Shown here: in pieces, positions 36,501 through 48,544 of the stretch
Layout of the letters: every line of letters begins with the position of its first letter
How positions within the stretch are numbered: the first letter of the stretch is position 1
Source: Macrostomum hystrix
Lineage: Eukaryota; Platyhelminthes; Macrostomidae
Reading direction: 5' to 3'
Assembly (NCBI GenBank): GCA_950097015.1
Contig: CATNEN010000030.1
Coordinates: forward strand, 3,209,001 to 3,273,000
DNA: 64,000 nucleotides
Notes under the pieces: generated by a model
Seen by the model: only the letters and a program-made list of their open reading frames with translations
What the model was told of the DNA's origin: nothing
Databases searched by the model: none
Translations under genes and position numbers: made by a program

Positions 36501-36920
36501 TAAATGGGTGCCAGCGTCAGCTGGGATAACTGAAGGTGGGTGTGGCGTCCCCCCAGTCCATGGACTGAACAGCTGTACGCAGTCTTCAGATGCGCCGCGC
36601 AATAGCTGTGGCTGTGCTGTCGGCTGCACATCTGGCCCGATTGGGACAGGTGTAATCAATTATTATTATTATTATAGTATTATTCTTTATTTAATGGCTC
36701 TCAATGGATGAGTTCAGTTAAAAGTGCAGGGTTTATTAGCTATTTGCTTAGAATCGAGCTTCAATTATTTTTACGCTAGTCAAGAGTCTAGTTTTACATG
36801 ACCAGCGACGAGTCGTTTAACTCGAGTAGTCATTGGATAATAATGGGTTGGAGCACAACTCACGATATCTGTCAACTTGACCTCAAAGGTCAGCGTCTCA
36901 TCTTCGCCGGAGCTGCCCAT
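33504..36920 (-). CDS. FGD-type RhoGEF with DH-PH-FYVE-PH domains
   Basis: Two exons: 36920-36864 (19 codons, donor GTGAGT) and 35906-33504, giving 819 residues. Domain order matches the FGD family of Rho/Cdc42 exchange factors: DH about 264-450 (LEELIATEKKYIRRMD; EPVQRPLRYPMLM is the conserved third helix), PH about 475-577, FYVE finger about 615-668, second PH about 698-812. The FYVE zinc ligands are complete, with the PI3P-binding RRRHHCRLCG, but the leading WxxD is not seen (KLKDRDVSQC). The expected RVC is replaced by RAC (KRACFFC), so PI3P affinity may be altered. Ahead of the DH lie a Pro-rich segment and an N-terminal cysteine/leucine-rich region I do not recognise. Which FGD paralogue it matches cannot be settled by eye. 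The single intron contains two SINEs in opposite orientation. Confidence 0.92.
36085..36325 (-). mobile_element. SINE family A, reverse copy
   Basis: The reverse complement has the B box GGTTCGATTCC near 36285, followed by the same body (AGCTGTTAAATG, CTCAGTCCATGGGCTGAACA, CGGCTGCACACCTGGCCC). It faces away from the plus-strand copy that starts 25 bases on. Confidence 0.8.
36349..36680 (+). mobile_element. tRNA-derived SINE (family A), nearly complete
   Basis: This is the best copy. The pol III A box TAGCCTAGTGG is at 36374-36384 and the B box GGTTCGATTCC at 36418-36428. The family body follows, with CCCCAGTCCATGGACTGAAC, GCGCCGCGCAATAGCTG and GGCTGCACATCTGGCCC, and an (ATT)n tail ends it near 36678. 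Confidence 0.85.
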
Positions 36921-37599
36921 TGTTGAATATGCAGATTCTTCTTTAAACCTGCCTTGAAACCCTCTTAAAAGGCTGTGACAACGCAGTCAAAAAAGTTCTC
37001 GGCTTAATTAAATTGTATAGGAGAGAATTTTATCAAGAAGAGAAACAGGGCCAGAGAGACCAATGTTAAGAAAGAGCTTGTGATCTTTCTAAGTCTGCGT
37101 ACAGCGTGCATGTTTATCGCCGGAAAGACATTGCGAGCCATTTTAAGCTACCTTACTAGCTTGGCCGCTCGTTCTGTCACCCTGGTCTCGTTGTCCGCCG
37201 TTTCTCATTCGCCATTGGGCTGATAGGCGTGTACTGAAACCCCCCAGCCTTAGAATGCGTGCGGCGGAAGAAAAGCAGTTTTTTTATTTCTCTCAGCCCA
37301 ACTTGCACCGACCCAGTTATGAATGTACAGTGCGTGTCAATGAGGTATAGGCCTTATTTTGCCTGGCTAAACTTTCCTCTCCAAGATATTCTAGGACCGA
37401 GTTACTACAAGATTTTGATTAGGATGAGAGTCATACACAGCGCACATAACGCCTGCTAGAATAGAGGTAGATTGCATTTTCTGCGCAGTTCATCGATTAA
37501 ATAGGCCATGGACGGTAACTTGGCAAAGGAAACAATAGAATACAGGTTCGGGAATTTCATTCATTTCTGAGATGGTGTCTGCTTGTTTCTGTATCTCTG
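36921..37599. other. 5' flank of the RhoGEF gene
   Basis: No coding signal. The promoter is expected here on the minus strand; no clear motif was seen. Confidence 0.4.
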
Positions 37600-39605
37600 A
37601 TTGGGGATGGGAGAAGAGACAAGATTTGGGGATGAGACAAGATTGGGGATGGGAGAAGAGAGAAGATTGGGGATGAGAGAGGAGACAAGATTGGGGATGA
37701 GACAAGATTGGGGATGGGAGAAGAGACAAGATTGAAGATGGGAGAAGAGAGAAGATTGGGGATGAGACAAGATTGGGGATGGGAGAAGAGACAAGATTGG
37801 TGATGGGAGAAGAGACAAGATTTGGGGATGAGACAAGATTGGGGATGGGAGAAGAGACAAGATTGAAGATGGGAGAAGAGAGAAGAATGGGGATGAGACA
37901 AGATTGGGGATGGGAGAAGAGAGAAGATTGGGGATGAGACAAGATTGGGGATGGGAGAAGAGACAAGATTGGTGATGGGAGAAGAGACAAGATTTGGGGA
38001 TGAGACAAGATTGGGGATGGGAGAAGAGAGAAGATTGGGGATGAGAGAGGAGACAAGATTGGGGATGAGACAAGATTGAATATGGGAGAAGAGAGAAGAT
38101 TGGGGATGAGACAAGATTGGGGATGGGAGAAGAGACAAGATTGGGGATGGTAAAGGAGACAAGATTGGGGATGGGAGAAGAGACAAGATTGGGGATGGGA
38201 GAACAGACAAGATTGGGGATGGGAGAAGAGACAAGATTGGGGATGGGAGAAAAGACAAGATTGGGGATGGTAAAAGAGACAAGATTGGGGATGGTAAAAG
38301 AGACAAGATTGGGGATGGGAGAACAGACAAGATTGGGGATGGGAGAAGAGACAAGATTGGGGATGGTAAAAGAGACAAGATTGGGGATGGTAAAAGAGAC
38401 GGGATTGGGGATGGTAAAAGAGACAAGATTGGGGATGGTAAAAGAGACAAGATTGGGGATGGTAAAAGAGACAAGATTGGGGATGGTAAAAGAGACAAGA
38501 TTGGGGATGGGAGAACAGACAAGATTGGGGATGGTAAAAGATACAAGATTGGGGATGGGAGAAGAGACAAGATTGGGGATGGGAGAAGAGACAAGATTGG
38601 GGATGGGAGAAGAGACAAGATTGGGGATGGTAAAAGATACAAGATTGGGGATGGGAGAACAGACAAGATTGGGGATGGGAGAAGAGACAAGATTTGGGAT
38701 GGGAGAAGAGACAAGATTGGGGATGGTAAAAGAGACAAGATTGGGGATGGGAGAAGAGACAAGATTGGGGATGGTAAAAGAGACAAGATTGGGGATGGTA
38801 AAAGAGACAAGATTGGGGATGGGAGAAGAGACAAGATTGGGGATGGTAAAAGAGACAAGATTGGGGATGGTAAAAGAGACAAGATTGGGGATGGGAGAAG
38901 AGACGAGATTGGGGATGGGAGAAGAGACAAGATTGGGGATGGGAGAAGAGACAAGTTTGGGGATGGTAAAAGAGACAAGATTGGGGATGGGAGAAGAGAC
39001 GAGATTGGGGATGAGAGAGAGACCAAGACTGGGGATTAGGGAAGAGACAAGATTGGGGATGGGAGAAGAGACGAGATTGGGGATGGTAAAAGAGACAAGA
39101 TTGGGGATGGGAGAAGAGACAAGATTGGGGATGGGAGAAGAGACGAGATTGGGGATGGTAAAAGAGACAAGATTGGGGATGGGAGAAGAGACAAGATTGG
39201 GGTTGGGAGAAGAGACAAGATTGGGGATGGGAGAAGAGACGAGATTGGGGATGGGAGAAGAGACAAGATTGGGGATGGGAGAAAAGACAAGATTGGGGAT
39301 GGTAAAAGAGACAAGATTGGGGATGGGAGAACAGACAAGATTGGGGATGGTAAAAGAGACAAGATTGGGGATGGGAGAAGAGACAAGATTGGGGATGGGA
39401 GAAGAGACAAGATTGGGGATGGTAAAGGAGACAAGATTGGGGATGGGAGAAGAGACAAGATTGGGGATGGGAGAACAGACAAGATTGGGGATGGGAGAAG
39501 AGACAAGATTGGGGATGGTAAAAGAGACAAGATTGGGGATGGGAGAAGAGACGAGATTGGGGATGGGAGAAGAGACAAGATTGGGGATGAGAGAGAGACA
39601 AGACA
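37600..39605. repeat. 24-bp minisatellite
   Basis: The unit begins GACAAGATTGGGGATGGGAG, with GGGAGAAG and GGTAAAAG variants; about 60 regular copies from 38.1 kb. The 37.6-38.1 kb part is an irregular mosaic of shorter and longer spacings. Confidence 0.95.
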
Positions 39606-40062
39606 GTGGGTGAGAGAGGAGATAGTTGAAGGCAATTTGTATTAACTGTAAGAAAATAGCATGCAAACAGTTTCAAAATAAATAAAAAAGTCTGTCCACC
39701 TTACGCTGTCTCAGAGCCATACAAATGAATGTTTCGCGTCTTCTGACACGCCCATAAATTTCAACATTTTAAACACAATTTCCTAACCAAGTGCAGGCGT
39801 TTATTGCTTAACACTTAAACGAGCAAAATTCATAGGAAATTGGGCTAAACAAGTAAAAATGCACAAATACGAGTGTAGTATTTTTTGTCACTGTAGGGTC
39901 TGTCAGGACGATGTGTAGAAAGCGCTACTAACTACTGTCGTTGAAATTACTACAAGCTGTTAGTATCCTTGATCATAGCTCGTACCAAGTGCTATGAGTC
40001 AGTCTTCTGTTGCATTGACCCAGAATAAATCGGCAATTTTAGTATGAATAATATGATTCAGG

Positions 40063-40212
40063 CAGGACTAGTAGCCTAGTGCATGAGAGTCACGACTTGA
40101 AGGTCATTAGCTGGGGTAATTGAAGGTGGGTGTGGCGTCTTCACAGTCCATGGACTGAACAGCCGTACGCAGCCCTCAGACGCACCGCGCGATAGCTGCG
40201 CATTTGACCCAA
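40063..40212 (+). mobile_element. SINE family A, internally deleted copy
   Basis: The head (GTAGCCTAGTGCATGAGAGT, GACTTGAAGGTC) jumps directly to the body (AGCTGGGGTAATTGAAGGTG, CAGTCCATGGACTGAACAGC). The B box and the stretch after it are deleted. Confidence 0.7.
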
Positions 40213-40530
40213 TAGAAAAATGGATGAAGATCCTTCTACTGACCCTTTGGCACGCACAAAGACGAGTGTACACCCAGCGAGTGTACACTACACCAATGTA
40301 CACTCTCTAAGACATCGAAAATGAAAATTAGCGAATAGAGAGAAGAATGAGTCAATCAAAGTTACAGTAGGCAAATACAGAGAATCTACGAGTAGTTTGA
40401 ACCACAGAATTCTTCTAGGGCAACTTTACATGCAGTCAAGTGGTAACATTTCTTTATGAGTTGCTGCTTTAGGCTTTTAACGAAAGCTCGTTCATACGTT
40501 TAGTGTAGATCGTTTCACAGGCTAGTTAAA

Positions 40531-40829
40531 CTCGCAGAAAAGATTAGTTTTTTTGCGCGGTCTGTTACGCGCACGGGCGGAGATGGGGTTGAAAATGGGG
40601 TTCTCCAGAAGAGTTTCTAAAAATAGCAACAACTTACTCGGCCCTGTCAAATCGATTATCCTGAATTTAATTAATTAAACTCGCAGAAAATATTAGTTTT
40701 TTTGCGCGGTCTGTTACGCGCACGGGCGGAGGATGGGGTTGAAAATGGGGTTCTCCAGAAGAGTTTCTAAAAATAGCAACAACTTACTCGGCCGCGTCAA
40801 ATCGGTTATCCTGAATTTAATTAACTGAG
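40531..40829. repeat. 149-bp tandem duplication
   Basis: Two copies start CTCGCAGAAAAGATTAG and CTCGCAGAAAATATTAG at 40531 and 40680, nearly identical. A decayed piece (TTTCTAAAATTAGCAACAAC) recurs near 41117. No coding content. Confidence 0.85.
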
Positions 40830-41784
40830 TTGAGAAGCATCGGGGATTGCAGTAACGATTTCTGAAAAAGCTAGACTGGAATCGACTAATCGAGTATTAA
40901 ATTAGATAATTCTAAGTAAAATTTATTTTTATTTTACTCGTGCTTAAATATGTAGTTGTTAGGTTGTTAATATCTCATTGGTTGCGATCAGTCACGTGAT
41001 TGAAACCAGGCTGGGTTAAAGTGGTTCCGCATGGTTGAAACGGTTCTAAAAATAGCTAGATATCAATCAATGCTGCACTCGCTTAAGCCATTAGATGGCG
41101 TGATTCACTGCAAGACTTTCTAAAATTAGCAACAACTCGACCGAGAAAATATAGAATTTGATTGCACGTTTGCAATCTTTTGCTATATCTGAACCAAAAT
41201 TTAAGCAAATTCAAGAAACCTTATTAAATAAAAACTTTATAGAAACCTAAAAACTTCTGTGCATTCATGCTGACAAACTGGTGCTAGCAAAAAGGGAACT
41301 TTCATCACTTTTCGGGTTCTTAAAACGGACAATTGTTTATCAAAATGCCGCACAATGCACATGTGTCGAAAAGTAGAGATCTAACACACGACTATAAATA
41401 GATCGCGCTTCAAAGACACGGCAGGCAGGTAAGCACAAGGATGTGCGTCAGAATTTTCTGCTCTCCATGCGTTAGAGGCTCATCAGGACTCAATGATAAA
41501 AAATTGATAAACGAAGTTGTTTAATAAAGCATTAGATAATCCATACATGCGATCATCGAAGTTTAAATGAAGCTTTTATATAGCAATAGTTAAGCATAGT
41601 CAGTAACAGTGTATTTAGATTGGAAAAGTACAATTTAGCAAGTAAAAGTACGCACCATGCAGATAGTAGAAGTGCAATACACCAAGTAAAAGTTCAAGGA
41701 AACTGGAAAAGAACAAAGAAAAAGCTAGCGGCAGTTCAAAAAGCATGAAAAGTACTAAGAAGGTAGCTTAAGTTTAAAGAAAGC

Positions 41785-42432
41785 TGGAAAAGTGCAATGA
41801 ATCTGGAAAAGTGCAAAGAATCTGGAAAAGTGCAATGAATCTAGAAAAGTGCAATGAATCTAGAAAAGTGCAATGAATCTGGAAAAGTGCAATGAATCTG
41901 GAAAAATGCAATGAATCTGGAAAAGTGCAATGAATCTGGAAAAGTGCAAAGAATCTGGAAAAGTGCAGTGAATCTGGAAAAGTGCAATGAATCTGGAAAA
42001 GTGCAAAGAATCTGGAAAAGTGCAATGAATCTGGAAAAGTGCAAAGACTAGCGGAATTATAAGGAAGATGTAAAAAAAGTACAAGTAAGCTGGAAAATAC
42101 AGAGAAGTAAGAAAAGTGGAAAGAATCTGGAAAAGTGCAAAGAATCTGGAAAAGTGCAAAGAATCTGGAAAAGTGCAAAGAATCTGGAAAAGTGCAAAGA
42201 ATCTGGAAAAGTGCAAAGAATCTGGAAAAGTGCAAAGAATCTGGAAAAGTGCAAAGAATCTGGAAAAGTGCAAAGAATCTGGAAAAGTGCAAAGAATCTG
42301 GAAAAGTGCAAAGAATCTGGAAAAGTGCAAAGAATCTGGAAAAGTGCAAAGAATCTGGAAAAGTGCAAAGAATCTGGAAAAGTGCAAAGAATCTGGAAAA
42401 GTGCAAAGAATCTGGAAAAGTGCAAAGAATCT
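41785..42432. repeat. 19-bp minisatellite in two blocks
   Basis: Unit AATCTGGAAAAGTGCAAAG. Block 41785-42050 has many GCAATG variants. Block 42116-42432 is nearly pure, about 16 copies. A 65-base unique stretch separates them. Confidence 0.95.
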
Positions 42433-43369
42433 TGCTGAGTTTCAAGAAAGCTAGAATAAAATTAAAAACTAAATCGCCAGAGTTTAAGGACTTCAACATT
42501 TTTGATAAACCGACATGACTGTACTTATTGTAAATGAGGCACCAAATATTTCCAGCTTACTTAGTAGTCTATTTGATGGGTTTTGTATGCGAAATAAATT
42601 AATTCAAATAAAAAACTAACTATACACATATTAGTACAGACAAGGAATTATGACATCGAAAAGGTCAGTGAAATATGAAAAGTATAAATTAAAGAGAATC
42701 AGAAACTACCTGAGTGGGCTTTGAACAATTGAACTATAAAAGCAACTACTGTGGCTACACGCCCATAAGCCACAGTCAAGCAGAAATCAAAACCGCTTTG
42801 TAAAAAAAACATGCGGCATTACCGCGCAGCAAATGACTAGACAGACACGGACAAGTGGCTGGACTTATTTTTCGCATCAAGCACCGTTTGGGCGACTTTT
42901 TGTTATAGATGCGATTCTACAGCCCCCAGCGATAAACAGCAGCTGGGGAGAAAATGGGACAATGAAGCGGACATTGGAGAGCGGATGGTAGACTGAGGGC
43001 CGGAACACAATGCTTAAGTAGGGGCCTTCCACAATAGTGGGATAACTCCATCGGAATCTGTTAATAGGCAGGTAATCGAAAAGATTGCAGTTGTTTCTGC
43101 TTGTGTTTCGGCCCCTCCCCAGGATCCCCATCCTGCCCTGTTCCCCAAAAGATATCCCAAGCAATATCCTGACTGAGCCGGGACTAGCAGCGAAGCCTCA
43201 ACAAGGAGGAAAGCACGATAACAAACAGGCTGTGGTGGCTAAAGTTCAGCGGAGCGCAGCGGGGACACTCGTGTGATCTTTGCCGATTATCTTCACTTGA
43301 AGCTTCAGCTGGTAGGAATCGGAACCTGCTTTCCTCGGCAACCGGCCTAGCAACCGTTTGGTTCTAAGT
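42433..43369. other. No supported gene
   Basis: The GC-rich part from 42890 has short frames on both strands without a domain; it may be 3' UTR of the putative gene 43370-46713. Confidence 0.3.
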
Positions 43370-46336
43370 CTAATTATCCGTTTCGCCACTCCAGGGGGTC
43401 CTTTGATTTGTACTGGGGCGGATGAGGTGCACTGGCTTATTTGACTGTCTGGACCGATCACTTGCTTTTGCGTTTTCATTTCTGCTTTGCCTTTGCTTCT
43501 GCTGCGCTAGTGCAGTTGGCGATGGCTGCGGAATGGAAGACACTGGTGAGATCAGGCTAGGATGGAGAAACAGATTTGGAAACTGAGAGACTGAGAGACT
43601 GAGAGACTGAGAGAGTGAGAGACTGAGACACTGCGAGACTGAGAGACTGAGAGACTGAGAAACTGAGAGACTGAGAGACTGAGAGACTGAGAGACTGAGA
43701 AACTGAGAGACTGAGAGACTGAGAGACTGAGACACTGCGAGACTGAGAGACTGAGAAACTGAGAGACTGAGAGACTGAGAGACTGAGACACTGAGAGACT
43801 GAGAGACTGAGAGACTGAGAGACTGAGAGAGTGAGAGACTGAGACACTGCGAGACTGAGAGACTGAGAAACTGAGAGACTGAGAGACTGAGAGACTGAGA
43901 GACTGAGAGACTGAGACACTGAGAGACTGAGAGACTGAGAGACTGAGAGACTGAGAGACTGAGAAACTGAGAGACTGAGAGACTGAGAGACTGAGAGACT
44001 GAGAAACTGAGAGACTGAGAGACTGAGAGACTGAGAAACTGAGAGACTGAGAGACTGAGAAACTGAGAGACTGAGAGACTGAGACACTGAGAGACTGAGA
44101 GAGTGAGAGACTGAGACACTGCGAGACTGAGAGACTGAGAAACTGAGAGACTGAGAGACTGAGAGACTGAGAGACTGAGAAACTGAGAGACTGAGAGACT
44201 GAGAGACTGAGAGACTGAGAGACTGAGAGACTGAGAGACTGAGAGACTGAGAGACTGAGAAACTGAGAGACTGAGAGACTGAGAAACTGAGAGACTGAGA
44301 GACTGAGACACTGAGAGACTGAGAGAGTGAGAGACTGAGACACTGCGAGACTGAGAGACTGAGAAACTGAGAGACTGAGAGACTGAGAGACTGAGAGACT
44401 GAGAAACTGAGAGACTGAGAGACTGAGAGACTGAGAGACTGAGAGACTGAGAGAGTGAGAGACTGAGACACTGCGAGACTGAGAAACTGAGAGACTGAGA
44501 GACTGAGAGACTGAGAGAGTGAGAGACTGAGACACTGCGAGACTGAGAGACTGAGAAACTGAGAGACTGAGAGACTGAGAGACTGAGAGACTGAGAGACT
44601 GAGACACTGAGAGACTGAGAGACTGAGAGACTGAGAGACTGAGAGACTGAGAAACTGAGAGACTGAGAGACTGAGAGACTGAGAGACTGAGAGACTGAGA
44701 CACTGAGAGACTGAGAGACTGAGAGACTGAGAGACTGAGAGACTGAGACACTGAGAGACTGAGAGACTGAGAGACTGAGAGACTGAGAGACTGAGAGACT
44801 GAGAGACTGAGAGACTGAGAGACTGAGAGACTGAGAGACTGAGAGACTGAGAGACTGAGAGACTGAGAGACTGAGAGACTGAGAGACTGAGACACTGAGA
44901 GACTGAGAGACTGAGAGACTGAGAGACTGAGAGACTGAGAGACTGAGAGACTGAGAGACTGAGAGACTGAGAGACTGAGAGACTGAGAGACTGAGAGACT
45001 GAGAGACTGAGAGACTGAGAGACTGAGAGACTGAGAGACTGAGAGACTGAGAGACTGAGAGACTGAGACACTGAGACACTGAGAGACTGAGAGACTGAGA
45101 GACTGAGAGACTGAGAGACTGAGACACTGAGAGACTGAGAGACTGAGAGACTGAGAGACTGAGAGACTGAGACACTGAGAGACTGAGAGACTGAGAGACT
45201 GAGAGACTGAGAGACTGAGAGACTGAGAGAGTGAGAGACTGAGACACTGCGAGACTGAGAGACTGAGAAACTGAGAGACTGAGAGACTGAGAGACTGAGA
45301 GACTGAGAAACTGAGAGACTGAGAGACTGAGAGACTGAGAGACTGAGAGACTGAGAGAGTGAGAGACTGAGACACTGCGAGACTGAGAAACTGAGAGACT
45401 GAGAGACTGAGAGACTGAGAGAGTGAGAGACTGAGACACTGCGAGACTGAGAGACTGAGAAACTGAGAGACTGAGAGACTGAGAGACTGAGAGACTGAGA
45501 GACTGAGACACTGAGAGACTGAGAGACTGAGAGACTGAGAGACTGAGAGACTGAGAAACTGAGAGACTGAGAGACTGAGAGACTGAGAGACTGAGAGACT
45601 GAGACACTGAGAGACTGAGAGACTGAGAGACTGAGAGACTGAGAGACTGAGACACTGAGAGACTGAGAGACTGAGAGACTGAGAGACTGAGAGACTGAGA
45701 GACTGAGAGACTGAGAGACTGAGAGACTGAGACACTGAGAGACTGAGAGACTGAGAGACTGAGAGACTGAGAGACTGAGAGACTGAGAGACTGAGACACT
45801 GAGAGACTGAGAGACTGAGAGACTGAGAGACTGAGAGACTGAGAGACTGAGAGACTGAGAGACTGAGAGACTGAGAGACTGAGAGACTGAGAGACTGAGA
45901 GACTGAGAGACTGAGAGACTGAGAGACTGAGAGACTGAGAGACTGAGAGACTGAGAGACTGAGAGACTGAGACACTGAGACACTGAGAGACTGAGAGACT
46001 GAGAGACTGAGAGACTGAGAGACTGAGACACTGAGAGACTGAGAGACTGAGAGACTGAGACACTGAGAGACTGAGACACTGAGAGATAGAAGCTTCAGAC
46101 AGAGTAGGACAGAAGGTAGAAGCTATATGAAATTAAGAAATTACTCCCGAAATACGAGCTACAGACACCAAATCTGTATATTTAACAGGCCAAACGAGAA
46201 TCAGCGCCAGACAAGTTTTCCAAGCAGCAAGTTGCTATAGGCCTGATAAAAGCAAACAAATTATTCTGCAATAGCCGCGCCGTCACCAGCTGGATGGATC
46301 GCGTGACCATGCCGCCGATGTCGGCGCTTTCTGCCG

Positions 46337-46371
<35 letters not shown>

Positions 46372-46713
46372 CCAAGCGTGACGCCATTGCCATCCGGTCC
46401 CAAAATCTGGAATAGGAAGAAATCAAGTGGGGAAAGATTGGCCCCGCGCCACCCGAGGGCAAGTCGGAATTTCAGTCGCTCATTCTCCCCAGGTAGAGTG
46501 GAACTAATGTAGAAATGTGTTTATCTATAAGAGAACTGCTTCTCCTATTTAGCTAGTCATTGGTAGGCACAATGAGTGGAAATCAAGACGAAATTCTATC
46601 AAAAAAAGCGAACGCGGCTAATGGAGGGGGGCAACTTGAGGGCTCACGTTTGACCCACCGCACCCCGACTCCTTGGCTGCGGCAGAAGTGGCCGGACCGC
46701 CCACCGTCCCCAT
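43370..46713 (-). CDS. Putative small gene of unknown function, three candidate exons
   Basis: Candidate exons are 46713-46648 (ATG, 22 codons, donor GTGAGC), 46406-46287 (after a strong acceptor, TTCTTCCTATTCCAG) and 43525-43370 (acceptor TTCCATTCCGCAG, ending in TAG). All join in phase 0 and would give 113 residues. Exon 2 reads ILGPDGNGVTLG, then a poly-alanine run from a (GCC)n tract, then ADIGGMVTRSIQ. Exon 3 is rich in Gln, Arg, Asn and Ser. The first intron has good splice sites at both ends, but the exon 2 donor (CTG|GTGACG) is weak. The second intron would contain the 2.5-kb GAGACTGA array, as the other introns here contain arrays. No family is recognised, and a forward-strand frame also crosses exon 2. 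Treat it as a hypothesis. Confidence 0.33.
43575..46085. repeat. 2.5-kb octamer array
   Basis: Unit GAGACTGA, roughly 310 copies, with GAAACTGA, GACACTGA and GAGAGTGA variants recurring in the same order. All three minus-strand frames are open because 8 is not a multiple of 3; none of these is a gene. Confidence 0.95.
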
Positions 46714-47104
46714 TTCTTATAAATTTCCATCTCGCTTGCCCTAGTTCGGATAAATGTTTTGCCTTTACTTTTCTTCTAGGCGGGAGGCCCAGGCAGGCAA
46801 GGACGGCTTGAAGAGGGTCACGGCATCATTGATAGCTGATTTGCAATGCTTGTTGGCCCCTGTTTGGACTAGAGGCTCCGGTGGCGCTGTCGTGTCTGCG
46901 AGTAAGTCACGATACAAAGCTTGGGGCCACTGTGACTGATATGGGAAAACTTTTCTTCTAACATTTCTCTGGAAATATCTGATGGAAGTTGTGGCATAGA
47001 AGATGAAAATTTTAAGTGAAACATTTGCAACATTTTATAAAAAAGAAAAAATTTGCTTTGATAATGAAAACTAATTATGACCAAGAGAATATTTTTCATA
47101 GGTC

Positions 47105-47560
47105 CTCACTTTTTTCTGACATTACCTGTGTCATTTTCATGTCATTTCCTGTGTCAATACTTGCGTCATTAACTGTATCATTACCTGTGTCATTATCTGC
47201 GTCATTACCTGTGTCGTTACATGCGCCAATACCTGCCAATTTCCTGCCATTGCTTGTTTCATTTTCGTGTCTTTACCTGTGTCCTTACCTGTGTCCTTGC
47301 CTTTGTCCTTACCTGTGTCCTCACCTGTGTCTTTGCCTGTGTCCTTATCTGTGTCCTTACCTTTGTCCATACCAGTGTCCTTACCTGTGTCCTTACCTGT
47401 GTCCTTGCCTTTGTCCTTACCTGTGTCCTCACCTGTGTCTTTGCCTGTGTCCTTATCTGTGTCCTTACCTTTGTCCATACCAGTGTCCTTACCTGTGTCC
47501 TTACCTGTGTCCATATCTGTGCCCCTACCTGTGTTCTTACCCCTGTCAATACTTGTGCCG
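47105..47560. repeat. 12-bp minisatellite with 108-bp higher-order unit
   Basis: Unit CCTGTGTCCTTA. A nine-unit block is repeated in tandem (about 47290-47397 and 47398-47505). Confidence 0.9.
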
Positions 47561-47589
47561 TTGCCTGTCATTACAAGCTCTCCTATTAT

Positions 47590-47728
47590 CACAAGTGTGA
47601 TAACTGCTATCTTCACCTGTGTCATCACTGCTATCATCACCTGTGTCATCACTGCTATCATCACCTGTGTCATCACTGCTATCATCACCTGTGTCATCAC
47701 TGCTATCATCACCTGCAGTGTGATCACC
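47590..47728. repeat. 24-bp repeat
   Basis: The unit begins CATCACTGCTATCATCACCT; about five copies adjoining the 12-bp array. Confidence 0.9.
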
Positions 47729-48544
47729 TATCACACTTATAATTACGCAAATCATTAACTTATTAATAGCCGGGACAATACTCGTTTTACTGCCCATATT
47801 TTACAACCTAAGTGTGTACCCGGGTAATTATAATTCGCGCTGGAATAATCCTTATACTCCTGCCTGTCCGTCACCGGTCAACTAATTAGTCCAATACTGA
47901 TTACCTGTCAGCAGTGACCAGCCATGGCAGGTGTGACACATTCCTTGTAATTGGCGTTGTCATTTCCCTAACTGCATGCCAGTGAGAGCCGTATAAATTG
48001 CCGGTCATTAGCGCCAACCTGCGCGCCGTTTTAAAGCCATAAACCAAGGTAGGAAGCAGGTTAAGCCAGCTTAGCAACCGAATAGCGCAGCCTGAGATTT
48101 CACTCGCTTTCAAATAGTTTTTTAACGGCTCAAGCCGGGACTGGAGGGGCAAGGTAGAACAAAATAGCAGGTAGGCCAATAAGCTGGTGTGAATCATTTT
48201 ACAACCGGTGCTATTTCTGTCGGACAGTTGTCTGTTAAACAAGGCTGATACAGGAGATGGCGGGGGTGGGTGGGGAAGGCAGGGTCAGGAGAAAGAAGGG
48301 CCAAAAATATTTTCAGCATGGTGGATGGCACTGTTGCCACCCATCTGTCGCCGCAATAATATTATTCAAAAACCAGTGAAAAAGCCTTTCGGGTGTTATG
48401 GCTCGTAGATCCTTTTTCGACAGAATTTTTATGTTTCCATGGGACCGGGTTAAACAGAACTCGAGACAGGAATTGCGGAACGAATAAGAAAATGTAATCA
48501 CAAAAATGTGGGATCTACAAAAAGCAAGTATAATCAACGAATTA

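Larger units (their letters stand above)
39606..41784. other. Spacer with SINE fragment and 149-bp duplication
   Basis: Outside those two features nothing was recognised. Confidence 0.5.
46714..48544. other. No supported gene beyond two arrays
   Basis: The sequence around the 47.1-47.7 kb arrays is unique and AT-rich. A 113-codon minus-strand frame at 47901-48242 has no domain or splice support. Confidence 0.4.

Noticed and set aside
37490-39676. Very long open frames (up to 728 codons) on both strands
   Set aside because: They are translations of the 24-bp array; several frames are open at once, with no splice sites, domains or unique sequence except short edges.
43370-46079. Ser/Leu/Val/Gln-rich frames of over 800 codons
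   Set aside because: Octamer array read in three frames; the low-complexity pattern follows from the DNA unit. Only the 43370-43525 end was kept as a candidate exon.
46294-46512. Plus-strand poly-Ala frame
   Set aside because: Antisense reading of a GCC/GGC run; the minus strand has better splice sites, though neither is proven.
47901-48242. 113-codon minus-strand frame
   Set aside because: No domain, no splice signals and no similarity recognised.
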